From: Rhynchopus sp. YZ270_cl-10
Taxonomy: Eukaryota > Euglenozoa > Diplonemea > Diplonemida > Diplonemidae
Direction of reading: 5' to 3'
Assembly: GCA_964035575.1 (NCBI GenBank)
Contig: OZ037840.1
Coordinates: 868,001 to 932,000, forward strand
DNA length: 64,000 bases
Position numbers and translations under genes: made by a program. A model generated the notes under the pieces. The model searched no databases. It was not told where the DNA came from and saw only the letters and a list, made by a program, of their open reading frames with translations. This document shows positions 10,385 through 20,397 of the stretch, in pieces (within the stretch, counting starts at the first letter, position 1; each line of letters begins with the position of its first letter).

Positions 10385-11612
10385 GCCCCCGAGCAAGACC
10401 TGATGCTGGCGGGGGGGGGTTAGGGGGGGTCAAAAGGGGGTAACAAATTGGAAAAATTGAGTTTTCGTTTCTAAGTGCTAAAAAATGCCCAAAACCAGAA
10501 AATACCACCCTCAGATGTCCAAAAATCCATCTGCGCCCGGTTTTGAGCAGTTTTGAGCCACAAGAAGCCCCGTATCTGCTTTTTTCAAAAATGTACATAC
10601 AACTTGTACCTGCCCACCCCCTGTAGACAGAGCAACTCACACATCCATCACGCCTCAGTGTGGGCCAGGGGCCAGAAAAGCCCCCAAAGCCACATATTTT
10701 CACCCCAAAACCTATCCCGAGGGGTACCCAGGCTGTTTCGGGGTGTTTAGAAGGACTTGGTGGAACTTAGAACCATGTTTCAAAAAGTGTCAAGCACCTT
10801 GTACCAAGGGTTTTCCCACCCAAGGTATCTGAAGACGTCAAAAAACGTGAAGTAGGCAATAAATCGAAAAACTCCCCCTGAGGTCAAAAAAAACCACACC
10901 ATAGGCCCATTTGGACCCCAAAAATCTAATTCCGCCCGGTTTTGAGCACTGTTGACCACTTCTGAGCGACTTTTTTGCATTTTTTAAAAGTGACCACCAA
11001 CTTGTACCTTGCCCACCCCCCCGTAGATAGAGCAACTCACCCATCCATCACGCCTCAGTGTGAGCCAGGGGCCAGAAAAGCCTCCAAAGCCACATATTTT
11101 CACCCAGAACCTATCCCGAAGGGTACCCAGGCTGTTTCGGGGTGTTTAGAAGGACTTAGTGGAACTTAGAACCATGTTTCAAAAAGGTACCAGGACTTGG
11201 TACCTTGGGTGGGAAAACCCTTGGTACAAGGTGCTTGACACTTTTTGAAACATGGTTCTAAGTCCACTAAGTCCTTCTAAACACCCCGAAACAGCCTGGG
11301 TACCCTTCGGGATAGGTTCTGGGTGAAAATATGTGGCTTTGGAGGCTTTTCTGGCCCCTGGCTCACACTGAGGCGTGATGGATGGGTGAGTTGCTCTGTC
11401 TACAGGGGGTGGGCAGGTACAAGTTGTATGTACATTTTTGAAAAAAGCAGATACGGGGCTTCTTGAGGCTCAAAACTGCTCAAAACCGGGCGCAGATGGA
11501 TTTTTGGACATCTGAGGGTGGTATTTTCTGGTTTTGGGCATTTTTTAGCACTTAGAAACGAAAACTCAATTTTTATCATTTTGTTACCACTTTTTAGGGG
11601 CTTTTGACCCCC
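10385..11612. repeat. Foldback element: ~410-bp inverted arms with an extra direct copy in the middle
   Basis: The left arm (~10,423-10,830; markers CCAAAACCAGAAAATACCAC, ACATACAACTTGTACC, CACGCCTCAGTGTG) has its reverse complement at ~11,200-11,612. A second, direct partial copy of the left arm (the CACGCCTCAGTGTG to AACCATGTTTC part) lies at ~10,995-11,195. The sequence can fold into a very long hairpin. No ORF with coding character is present. The outer ends are G/C homopolymers adjoining the CCCCCTACGGCATA end of the next element. Confidence 0.75.
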
Positions 11613-12702
11613 CCTACGGCATACCTTCGCAAATTGACCCTGATTTTGGGGTGGCGCTACGCGCTACGCGCTACGTCCCTTTTTGCGAATAGGGGTCGTG
11701 AGCCTTTTGTACAGGGAATGTTGCACCCGTGTGGAGAATGTGGCCAAAAGTGCCGTTATTTGCATTTTCGGATCACTGATCTTTCCACCATGGGGTCAAT
11801 TTCGAAAATTGGACAAGTTCTTGGCACATTAAATTTCGTCAAATTTGGCCGCATGAACGTACGTACGCTATGTGCGCTACGTCATGTACGTTATGTACGC
11901 TACGTCATGTGCGTACGTCATGTACGCTTCGTCATGTACGCTTCGTCATGTGCGCTACGTCATGTACGCTACGTACGCTACGTTATGTGCGCTACGTCAT
12001 GTGCGCTACGTACGCTATGTGCGCTACGTCATGTACGTTACGTCATGTGCGCTACGTCATGTACGCTATGTACGCTATGTGCGCTACGTCATGTACGTTA
12101 TGTACGCTACGTCATGTACGTTACGTCATGTACGCTACGTCATGTACGCTACGTCATGTACGTTATGTACGCTACGTCATGTACGTTACGTCATGTACGC
12201 TACGTCATGTACGCTTCGTCATGTACGTTATGTACGCTACGTCATGTACGTTACGTCATGTACGCTACGTCATGTACGTTATGTACGCTACGTCATGTAC
12301 GTTACGTCATGTACGCTACGTCATGTACGTTATGTACGCTACGTCATGTACGTTACGTCATGTACGCTACGTCATGTACGCTTCGTCATGTGCGCTACGT
12401 CATGTACGCTACGTCATGTACGTTATGTACGCTACGTCATGTACGTTACGTCATGTACGCTACGTCATGTACGCTTCGTCATGTGCGCTACGTCATGTAC
12501 GCTACGTACGCTACGCTATGTGCGCTACGTCATGTACGTTACGTACGCTACGTTATGTGCGCTACGTACGTTACGTTACCGTTACGTTACGCTACGTACG
12601 CTACGTCATGTACGCTACCTTATCTCCCCCCCGCTACGTCCCCCCCGCTACGCGCTACGCGCTACGTCATAAATTTGCGAAGGTATGCCCTACGGGGGGG
12701 GG
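11608..12702. mobile_element. Short inverted-repeat element filled by a satellite
   Basis: GGCATACCTTCGCAAATT occurs near 11,618 and its reverse complement AATTTGCGAAGGTATGCC near 12,672, both beside a C- or G-run (CCCCCCTAC / TACGGGGGG). Between them, CGCTACGCGCTACGTC words flank the satellite at 11,858-12,665. The end motif resembles the CCTAGGCATA ends of two transposons elsewhere in the window. No transposase inside, so non-autonomous if mobile. Confidence 0.5.
11858..12665. repeat. Satellite of 14- and 9-bp units (CTACGTCATGTACG / TTATGTACG)
   Basis: About 800 bp of interspersed units CTACGTCATGTACG, TTACGTCATGTACG, TTATGTACG and CTTCGTCATGTACG. All three forward frames are open only because the unit has no stop codon; the translations (RYVMYATSCTL-like) are artefacts. 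Edges break into GCTACGCGCTACG. Confidence 0.9.
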
Positions 12703-13698
12703 TGACGGGATGGCACTGTGGAGAGGAAAGGAAAATAACAAACAGCGGGGGGGTGGGTTCCCCCCTTTGTTATAAGTGTGTATAGCACGACACACAGATT
12801 CCTCTCAAAAAAAAAGCGAACTTTTTTTGTGGGGATGCTTCAGTACTCCCAAGCAAGGTTATCAAAAAAAGAATTTATTTTCTTTTAGTGACGCGCGCAC
12901 AGAGGCTTAGAGTTATCTTCAGAAGGGTTTCTTCTTCTTCCTTCTTTTTTGGTGCATGTGTTGACCCTCTCAAATACTTTCAATTCTGTGAACTGAAAGT
13001 ATATGAATCTACAGTGGTTAAACAAAGTTTACGCCTAAACTAAAGGCGGAATTGAAATCGATGGCGGAAATTACTTCAGGCGGGCATTTTTCTTAGGCGG
13101 AACTTTGTTTAACCACAGTATTTCTTCTTCTCCTCCGATGTTGACGGACTACATCTCCATCTTCAAGAATTTGTCTTAATTATTTCCCCCCCATATGTCT
13201 GCGTCCGCCGAACAGTTAGACGTTTGCACTTCCAAATTATTTTTCTTTTTTTTCACCTTCTTCGATTCCCCCACCCCCTTAGAGGCAAGCGTATAAATGG
13301 TGTGATAGGAACGGAGCAGAAAACAGATTGTTTTTTGGGGGAGTTTTTGTTGAATGTGTGAGTTGACATAACAAAAAAAAAATGTCCCCTTTTGACCCCT
13401 CACCTGTAGTTAGGATATACCCTTGGGTCTTTCCCTGTCGACGCACCAATATGCCAATATCAGTGTCCCCTCTCCCCACTCCCTACTCCTCCCCCCTCCC
13501 CCCTCCTGTACTAGAGTTATGAACAATATTTATTAAAAAAAGGTCCCCCGCTTTTTGTTGTGACAGCAATTTTTTGTTTTGAGGAACCCCTGGGCTAGGA
13601 GCCTACACCGCACACACAGGCCCTAGTTCACCAGTGATCCCCGTTCGTCCACACACTATTTGCTCCCCCATCATCACCAAACAGTAATATCCACTAAA
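12703..13698. other. Intergenic region with a MITE-like hairpin and an R3 repeat
   Basis: No gene. A ~110-bp hairpin at 13,010-13,120 has arms ACAGTGGTTAAACAAAGTTT and AACTTTGTTTAACCACAGT plus inner AGGCGGAA words; a small hairpin (ACTTTCAATTCTGTGAACTGAAAGT, 12,976-13,000) precedes it. R3 (CTGCGTCCGCCGAACAGTT) lies at 13,195-13,238. The 5' flank of the protease gene (13,590-13,698) is C/A-rich and may hold its promoter and leader; no TATA box stands out. Confidence 0.5.
13010..13120. repeat. MITE-like hairpin (TGGTTAAACAAAGTT arms)
   Basis: Terminal arms GTGGTTAAACAAAGTTTACG and GAACTTTGTTTAACCAC are complementary, with CGCCTAA / TTAGGCGG continuing the stem. Short, non-coding, no second copy seen in the window. 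Confidence 0.65.
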
Positions 13699-14685
13699 AT
13701 GCGTACCCTTTCCCTTGTTGTGTGTGCCCTCCTGGCGAGCCAGGCCCACGGGTACTCCGAGCAGTACGTGCGTGCGAACTCGCAGCTTCTGTGGAACACC
13801 TTCAAGGCCGACCACGGCAAGCAGTACTCGAGCATCGCGGAGGAGCAGCGCCGCTACGGGATCTTCACCGCCAACATGCTGAAGGCGTCCCGTTTCGAGA
13901 AGGAGCAGACCAAGGGAGCCCAGTTCGGGATGAACGTGTTCTCTGACATGTCTGCTGCTGAGTTCAAGTCGTACCACAACATGAAGGTGGAGAAGAAGCA
14001 GTCGCCCCCTGCCATGTTCACTGAGGAGCAGGTGGCTGCCGCTGCCGACTCGAAGGACTGGAGGTCGGCTGGTGCCGTGACCCACGTGAAGAACCAGGCA
14101 CAGTGCGGATCGTGCTGGGCGTTCTCCACGACCGGAGGCATTGAGGGCCAGTGGCAGCTGTCCGGCAAGACCCTGACCTCGGTGTCCGAGCAGGAGCTTG
14201 TGTCGTGCGACAAGGTCGACCAGGGCTGCAACGGAGGTCTGATGGACAACGCCCTGAAGTGGCTGATCTCGAACCACAACGGAGACATCGTGACTGAGGA
14301 CTCGTACCCTTACAAGTCGGGCACTGGCATCCGCCACACCTGCGAGTCTCTGACCGGCAAGCCCGTTGGAGCCACCATCTCGTCGTACAAGGACATCACC
14401 CACACCGAGGCACAGATGAAGGCCTTCGTCTCCACCGGAGGACCCCTCTCCATCGCCGTTGACGCCCAGAAGTGGCAGTCGTACTCTGGCGGAGTGCTGA
14501 CCACCTGCTGTGGAATCTTCGGATGCCAGCTGGACCACGGAGTGCTCATTGTCGGATACGGCGCTGACTACTGGATCATCAAGAACTCCTGGGGAACCAC
14601 CTGGGGAGAGTCTGGATACATCCGTGTGTCCTACGGCTCGAACGAATGCGGACTGAACGAGTCCCCTGTGACCTCGATTGTCTGA
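13699..14685 (+). CDS. Cathepsin L-like papain-family cysteine protease (C1A)
   Basis: Intronless, 328 residues from the ATG in ACTAAAATGCG; an in-frame TTG upstream is ignored because the ATG starts a clear signal peptide (residues 1-19, TLSLVVCALLASQAHG). The propeptide (~25-115) has the I29 inhibitor pattern with a FGMNVFSDMSAAEF segment. The mature domain starts near KDWRSAGAVT. Catalytic residues are visible: Gln133 and Cys139 in NQAQCGSCWAFS, His280 in LDHGVLIVGYG and Asn296 in KNSWGTTWGESGY; GCNGGLMDNA follows. Size and order fit a complete lysosomal or secreted cathepsin L-type enzyme. Codon use is strongly biased to G/C third positions (GAG, AAG, TCG, GGA), unlike neighbouring genes, suggesting high expression. 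The opposite strand shows a 367-residue open frame that is a by-product of this bias. Confidence 0.95.
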   Translation: MRTLSLVVCALLASQAHGYSEQYVRANSQLLWNTFKADHGKQYSSIAEEQRRYGIFTANMLKASRFEKEQTKGAQFGMNVFSDMSAAEFKSYHNMKVEKKQSPPAMFTEEQVAAAADSKDWRSAGAVTHVKNQAQCGSCWAFSTTGGIEGQWQLSGKTLTSVSEQELVSCDKVDQGCNGGLMDNALKWLISNHNGDIVTEDSYPYKSGTGIRHTCESLTGKPVGATISSYKDITHTEAQMKAFVSTGGPLSIAVDAQKWQSYSGGVLTTCCGIFGCQLDHGVLIVGYGADYWIIKNSWGTTWGESGYIRVSYGSNECGLNESPVTSIV

Positions 14686-15254
14686 GCCTTCAGCCAGAGG
14701 TTGCATTCCGCGTGACCACCTTTTATGTGATCTCTTTTTGTGTTATTGTTTTGCCTTCTTTTTGTTACATTCCACTTTTTTATATTCCACAACGTACAGG
14801 CACACACACTCACATGAGGTGAGTTTGCCTTCTTATTTAGGTTCGAGAATCTGACCCAAGCACGAACGGCTTGGTCCATCTTGACAGCTTTACTCATTTG
14901 CCACACTTAGTGTTTTCGGCACTACGAGGGGAGGAACCACATCTCTCTTCCCCCACAACACCTCCGAACAACCACACTGTCGTGACACTGATACACACCC
15001 CTCCACGCTTTTCCCCTAACACCTCTCACCCCTTCATTCCCTCCACCCGGTTTTGGGTCATACTCAAAGAACCCTTTTCCCCCCTACCTTTCCACACAGG
15101 CTCCTCATTGTTACACACAGCCACAAGGGAGCATCTTCTCCATGTCGAAGTGAATGCCGTGCGCACGCAAGTAACCGGCTTTCCCCTTCCCAAAGCAAAC
15201 AGAGGACCCCCCCCTCCTGCTTTTCATTGCACCCCAAAGACCCCCCCTGCCGTG
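14686..15254. other. Intergenic region, C/T-rich, no feature seen
   Basis: After the protease stop comes a T-rich 3' flank, then ~350 bp of C-rich, A/C/T-biased DNA leading to the small first exon at 15,255. No gene, repeat copy or terminator-like structure is recognised. Confidence 0.5.
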
Positions 15255-18200
15255 ATGTCGACACTCACAGACTATAAGGTACCAAAAACTTCATTTTTCC
15301 CTCCCTCCTTTCCCCCGCCTGGCGTCCAAGAAAGGTGCCAAAGTACCAAAAAGTCCCAACGGGGTTTTTTTTCCTTTATGACCATTACTTACTGGGCGTT
15401 TTGAAGAAAAGAACACAGTGGAGATTGCACAACTGTGGCAAAACAACCGAGGCAACTACACTACTCCAACAATTTATCAAAAAAACGCGTTAAGATGTGG
15501 GCACCAACTAAACAAAAGACGAATGGGGGGTTTCATTGTTTTGGGCACTACGTTCTTGAAACCCATGGATGCTACCAAAGCTACCCCCCCTCCATTCCCC
15601 AACCCCACTCTCAGTTCGGTGACAGCGAGTCTGTTGCCCCTATGGATGAGGCGGAGATAGACCGCAAGCACAAAGAGCTGCGCGACGTGACGGACACACG
15701 CATCCGTTCCCTAGAGGGCCTGCTGAAGCAGCGCGATGCCGACCTGCAGGCGAAGGAGGAGACGCTGGCGCTGGTCACGCAGGACTTCCACTACAACGTG
15801 AACCTGATCAAGGAGCGCGACGAAGAGCTGCAGAGCTTTGAAGACGCGACGGACAACATGCGGCAGGCCATCCATGAGCGGGATGAGGAGGCTGCGTCCC
15901 TCCGCGCACAGCTCGAGACTGCGCAAGAAGACGCCAAGACACAACGTGCGCACGCCGCAGAGCTTCAAGAACACTACCAAGGCCAGATGCTCGAAATCAA
16001 AACCGAGCGTGAAGCCCTCAAACGCCAGCACGAAACAGAGCTGCACACCCGCGATGACGAGATCCGCACCCTCACGAACCAACTCCAACAGCAGCGGTAT
16101 GGTGTACTCTTTTCCCTTTTCCTTAGGCATATCAGCCCTAGAACTTTGTTTTGTGCACCGCTGATAGGCTTCAGCACTTTCTGGATCACAACAAACGTCG
16201 AAAATGGAGCATCGCTCATCCAGCCCACTCTCTCCTCCCAAGCAAGTAGACGATTCCTGATTTTTTTTGTGAGAACTGGCCCCGTCGGAGTGGACCCTTT
16301 TTTGCCTTCCCTTGAAATCGCCTTCTTTTTGCACTGAGTAAAACAATTGTGGCAACAAATGTTGCAATGATGATGTCTTTTTGTCCATCCTCAGCGGGTC
16401 GCCTGATTACCATGCTACAACCAGTACTTTGTCCTGTATTTCCCCCGATGATTTATACATGGGAGACGTTCATCCATAATATTATTCACCACGCGAAAGT
16501 ATATTCCACACTTTGAAGTATCAAACCCGCATGCTCCTATCGAAAGCTGCCGAATTCTGTTCCAAAAAAACTCATCGATCGTGCTTCAATCTCCAGCTTT
16601 AATGATTGCTCTTGAGCAGGCCTGGCGAGGTCTTTCTTTTGTCTCGCGTGGTACCTCTGTCCACGCGAAGGTGCCTGCATTGATTTTATTTTTGATGCAC
16701 ATTTGTCAGTATACCATGAATCGCATTACCAAGCTTGTGGTGGCAGCGGGATATAGCCTGCTTTCTTCGCCGCAGCTCTTGCGCTGGCACAGTGAAGGCT
16801 TTTCGCAGAAGCAATCACCTGCCAAGCCTTCGGGAACACATCCACCAGGTAATTGCGAACCAGAGCTAAACTCAACTTATGGTTCGCGCACCATATATAA
16901 AATAAATGGCCATAAAGGCCCTTGCATACACCCGACATCGTGTGTGTGCCGTCTAGTGCGGCACACACAAATTTCTCACTGGGCAGGGCGGTTCCTTAAG
17001 CAGTTCGCAGCACGGTGACGAGGTGTTCCCCAAGAGCTGCTGCTTTGGTGTCCGTTACTGTACGTAAGTCCCGGAAGCGCTCCCACAGCTCGCCGTCGCG
17101 GTAGCACCCCCTGAGGAAGACGGACATCATCTCCTCTCTTCCGGAACGCCTCTTCTCTCCCTCGTCCGCCATGACACAAGTACTTGTGTCGAGGACCCGG
17201 TTCTCTATCTTGCGCCTGCGCACGTCGTAGATGCACCCACGTTGTTGACGCAATGTTGCGACGCAGTACAGGACACTCACTTTTTCTTTCAGAGCAAGGC
17301 TTTGATGTTGTAGCTGGCATGGTCCCTCATCAAGTAGGAGAGGCACCTGTCTCCCGGAGCAGCCTGTCGAGCTCCTTGCCCACAACTGCATGATCGGGGG
17401 TTTTACCCCCTTCGATGTAACTCGGGTTGAGCCAGTACTCCCCACTTCTCGATGCCTTTTCTGAACGGATTTTGACTGTTTTACGGGGTCGAATATAAGC
17501 AACACCTCACCCCCCCCTCACGGAGTGTCTTTTTTTTTTTTTGAAATTCATTTCTTTAACTTATTACCTTTTATCACAGCACGGACCTTTTCAAAGAAGC
17601 GGAGACAAAGATTGACAAACACATCACCGGGTTTTCTGCGCAGATATCTGAGAAGGAGACTGTCTATCGCAACCGCGAGGGCGACCTACAGGAGCAGCTC
17701 CAGCAGAAGCTCGAGCGCATCAACGCCCTCTCCCTCGAGGTGCAGCACGGCGCAAACGCTGCGGAGAAGCTTCGCTCTGAGCTCCTCGAAAAAAACCAAG
17801 AGATTGCGGATATGGACTCCAAGCTCACTGCCTTAGGCGAACTCCATGCACAGCAGATATCAGAAATCCACGCAGGCCTAGACAGCGAAGTCACAGAACG
17901 GTGCAGATCTTTGCAGAAGGAGGTGAACAACGCAGAGCAGCTCCTCCAACAGGAGACACAACGGAGCAATGCGCTTGAAACCTCACTCGAACAGACCAAA
18001 CAGAATGTCATCACCAATGAGGACCGCCTCGTTGCGAAGGATGCAGAAATTCGCGATCTCCAAAACGCATTGACAGAACAAAAACTTCGCGCCGAAAACG
18101 ACCGTACAGAATCACTCAAAGACCACGACACACACCGCCAGGAGGTCGTCACCCTCCAACTTGCGACCCAAAAATTGGAGCTCAAAAACGAATCGTTGTC

Positions 18201-19313
18201 CGAAAATCTTCAATCCCGAAACACTGAGGTTGGCGAGCTCAAAATCGAGGTGGAGAGGCTAAAATCAGAGGTTCTCTTGGTTACCAAGGATCAAAGCCAT
18301 TCGCAGGCTATGCTGGAGTCCTGCAGAGAGAGGTTGAAATCTGGCGAGCAGGATAGCTCTGACCTATTAGGAGCCAAGCTGCAGCTCCGAGAAAGCGAGG
18401 CGAACCGGCGGAGAGAGGAGGAAAAGGTTGAGGAGATGGCACTTCGTCTCCAAGACGCGGCGCGGCAGATTAGCAGTCTGCAGACCGCTGTCGAGACCAC
18501 AAGCGAGCTTCACACCCTCCGCGCACAACAGCCCCACAACGCCCCCCGCCCCCGCCAGAACGACTCCCTCCACGCACCGCATCTCCACGATGTCTCCTCC
18601 ATCAACGCATGGCCCACCTCCACTGTCTCCCCCTTCCCAGCTCCCTTAGACTCTTCAGGAAGTGAGTACGGTCCTATCGCGGCGTCGCCGTTTGCAGAAC
18701 CGAAGGGTACGCCACCCCTCCCGAATCAAAACGTCGCGCATCTTGTCAACGCGGTCGCAGAACAGCGGACGTTGGTTGATGAATTGAAAAAGAAAAATAG
18801 AGTTTTGGCGGAACAAAATGCGAGAATCAGAGATCAGGTCAAACAGTTTACATCGGATATGGCGGCTGAGCCGATTGTAAAAAACGCGACCCGCTTGCAA
18901 GCGGAGAATGAGGATTTGAAAAGGGAGTTGAAACAGCTGAAGGCGGAGATAGAATCTCTTAGCGCTGACGTTGCGACGTCGCGCATTGCCGCACGGTCTT
19001 CAAATAGTGGACAGCATGGTGACATCATTCCCAAGCTTACCTCAGAATTACTATCGCTCAGGGAAGATCTGGACGCAGAGCGCAAACGCTGTAAGCTCTA
19101 TGAAGCCTTGGCGTCAGGGAGAAGGGGGGACAGAGAGGACAGAAGAGGGGACAGTGGTGAGGATGACGGGCGCTACAGAAGAAAGTATGAGAAGGTGAAG
19201 ATCGCACACCACGCGGTGGTGAAGGAGAACCGCGAGCTAAAAGCGAAAATTGGCCAGGCAAAGCAGGATATCCAGCGTGTAGTAGGGGAGAAGGAGGCGC
19301 TGCTGGAAATAAA
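15255..19313 (+). CDS. CCDC57-like coiled-coil protein (5' three exons; 3' end not found)
   Basis: Exons 15,255-15,278 (eight codons, MSTLTDYK), 15,615-16,096 and 17,580-19,313 join in frame (phase 0, then phase 2; donors GTACCA and GTATGG, acceptors CTCTCAG and ATCACAG), giving ~746 residues before a donor GTATGTG at 19,314. The exon ends mid-codon, so at least one more exon is needed; mobile DNA follows and I could not find it. Almost the whole protein is coiled coil. The N-terminal part carries TQDFHYNVNLIKERDEELQ and then HERDEE, HYQGQMLEIK and ETELHTRDDEI, the pattern at the N-terminus of CCDC57, a centriole/centrosome microtubule-associated protein. Residues ~450-500 (Pro/Ser-rich) break the coil before a second coiled region. 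Function at centrioles is inferred from this pattern only. The intron 16,097-17,579 (1.48 kb) is far larger than others here and contains transposon debris. Confidence 0.6.
15417..15482 (+). repeat. R2 dispersed repeat, within intron 1 of the coiled-coil gene
   Basis: GTGGAGATTGCACAACTGTG, ACCGAGGCAACTACACTACT and CCAACAATTTATC. Nearly identical to 21,837-21,902 and to the reverse complement at 48,021-48,075. The copy lies in the 336-bp first intron. Confidence 0.8.
16726..17505 (-). pseudogene. hAT-like (DUF4371/ZMYM-type) transposase remnant inside an intron
   Basis: Two minus-strand frames carry consecutive parts of a DUF4371-type transposase. Frame one (17,505-16,996) contains VLDTSTCVMADEGEKRR, EMMSVFLRG and FRDLRTVTDTKAAALGEHL, matching the family's ...ADEstd...vRyvd...l...T.A..L pattern. 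Frame two (16,968-16,726) contains LDGTHTMSGVCKGL and WCANHKLSLALV, matching the downstream DGAxxMSG...HCxxHxLxL motif. A frameshift separates them, there is no catalytic C-terminus or hAT dimerisation region, and no terminal repeats were located. It sits antisense in the 1.48-kb intron of the coiled-coil gene and explains that intron's size. Confidence 0.65.
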
Positions 19314-19529
19314 GTATGTGCAAAAAAAAAAAAAAAAAACATTACAGTGGACAGGGCTCTCAAGATCCTCCACGAAAAAAGCAGAATTTTCGAAATGAGG
19401 AGGATTTCATTTTTGCAAAAAAAACCCCCAAAAATGCTCGAGAGACTCGTTCCTCTTTGCTTGTTGCTCAAAAGACTATAAACGGGGGGGAAAAAAGTAA
19501 AAGTTGTTTGTTGTTCGCTTCCACAAACG

Positions 19530-19834
19530 TCAGGGTCAATTTCCTGTGTGGGTGGGGTGGGGGTGACGTGTTTTTTCCAACAACACTCCGGGCATCGGAA
19601 TGTGTCGGCGGTGAAGTTATCTAACACCACCTGCCTGATATGTGCCGGTACGCACTTCTTCAGGCAGGTCACCGACGACGCCTTTCCACAATCTCGGCAT
19701 CGTGCCCCCGCATGTTGCTGCGTGCAGGTGCCAAAGCTGCATCCTGGGACATCGTCTGCGCGGGGGTCGTCCGCCTCCACCGACAAAGGGATCGCGTCCC
19801 AGTCCACCGAGTCAATGCCGGGGTAGTCGGACAT
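19530..19834 (-). CDS. Cys-rich zinc-binding ORF (probable mobile-element fragment)
   Basis: The minus-strand frame starts at ATG 19,834 (MSDYPGIDSVDWDAIPL) and has coding character for ~100 codons, then degenerates into T/A-rich translation before a distant stop, so the given 3' limit is approximate. Cysteines are spaced CSFGTC, then CRDCGKASSVTCLKKC, and finally FRCPECCWKKH: eight or nine Cys in ~60 residues, a likely zinc-binding module of unrecognised type. It may be a remnant protein of the element around it, or an exon. Confidence 0.35.
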
Positions 19835-19861
19835 TAGGAGGTAGGATAGGTGCGAGGTTAG

Positions 19862-20150
19862 GTTCTTTTGTTGATAGGTTTCTTTCTAGCTCGCCGGCCG
19901 GATTTTTTTTTGTTGATAGGTTTCGTTCTGGCTCTCAGGCCGGTTTTCTTGTTTTGTTGATGGTTTTCGATTCTAGCTCTCAGGCCGGTTTTTTGCTGAT
20001 GGTTTTCGATTTCTAGCTCTCAGGCCGGTTTTTTTTGTTGATAGGTTTCGTTCTGGCTCTCAGGCCGGTTTTTTTGTTTTGTTGATGGTTTTCGATTCTA
20101 GCTCTCAGGCCGGTTTTTTGCTGATGGTTTTCGATTTCTAGCTTGTTGAT
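19862..20150 (+). repeat. Tandem repeat of ~40-60 bp (AGCTCTCAGGCCGG unit)
   Basis: Seven to eight units with core GATGGTTTTCGATTCTAGCT followed by CTCAGGCCGGTTTTTT, with T-run length differences; a larger two-unit period repeats once. Confidence 0.8.
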
Positions 20151-20397
20151 CGCATCCATCCTCGTCCGTACTTCAGGAAAAGCACACAGCACTTTTGGTG
20201 GTATTGAAATGCCCTGTGAAACCGTCCGCACTTTTTTTTTTTTTTTTTTCAAACCCCAAAAGTCCCGAAAACCCCGAAAAACCCGCGTCCTGAAGTACGG
20301 TGGAGAGGTGGAGCACAAGGGGGGAAGGGGAAAACGGTAAAACTCATGACAATCGACGAGCGCGTCTTTCATTTCCAGACGTATTGCATACTCGTAC

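Noticed and set aside
11604..12785. Three overlapping open frames of 266-393 codons rich in Tyr, Val and Arg
   Set aside because: Translation of the CTACGTCATGTACG satellite; all three frames are open equally and nothing outside the satellite looks coding.
13603..14706. A 367-codon antisense frame opposite the cathepsin gene
   Set aside because: It follows from the strong third-position G/C bias of the protease gene; the plus frame has the catalytic motifs.
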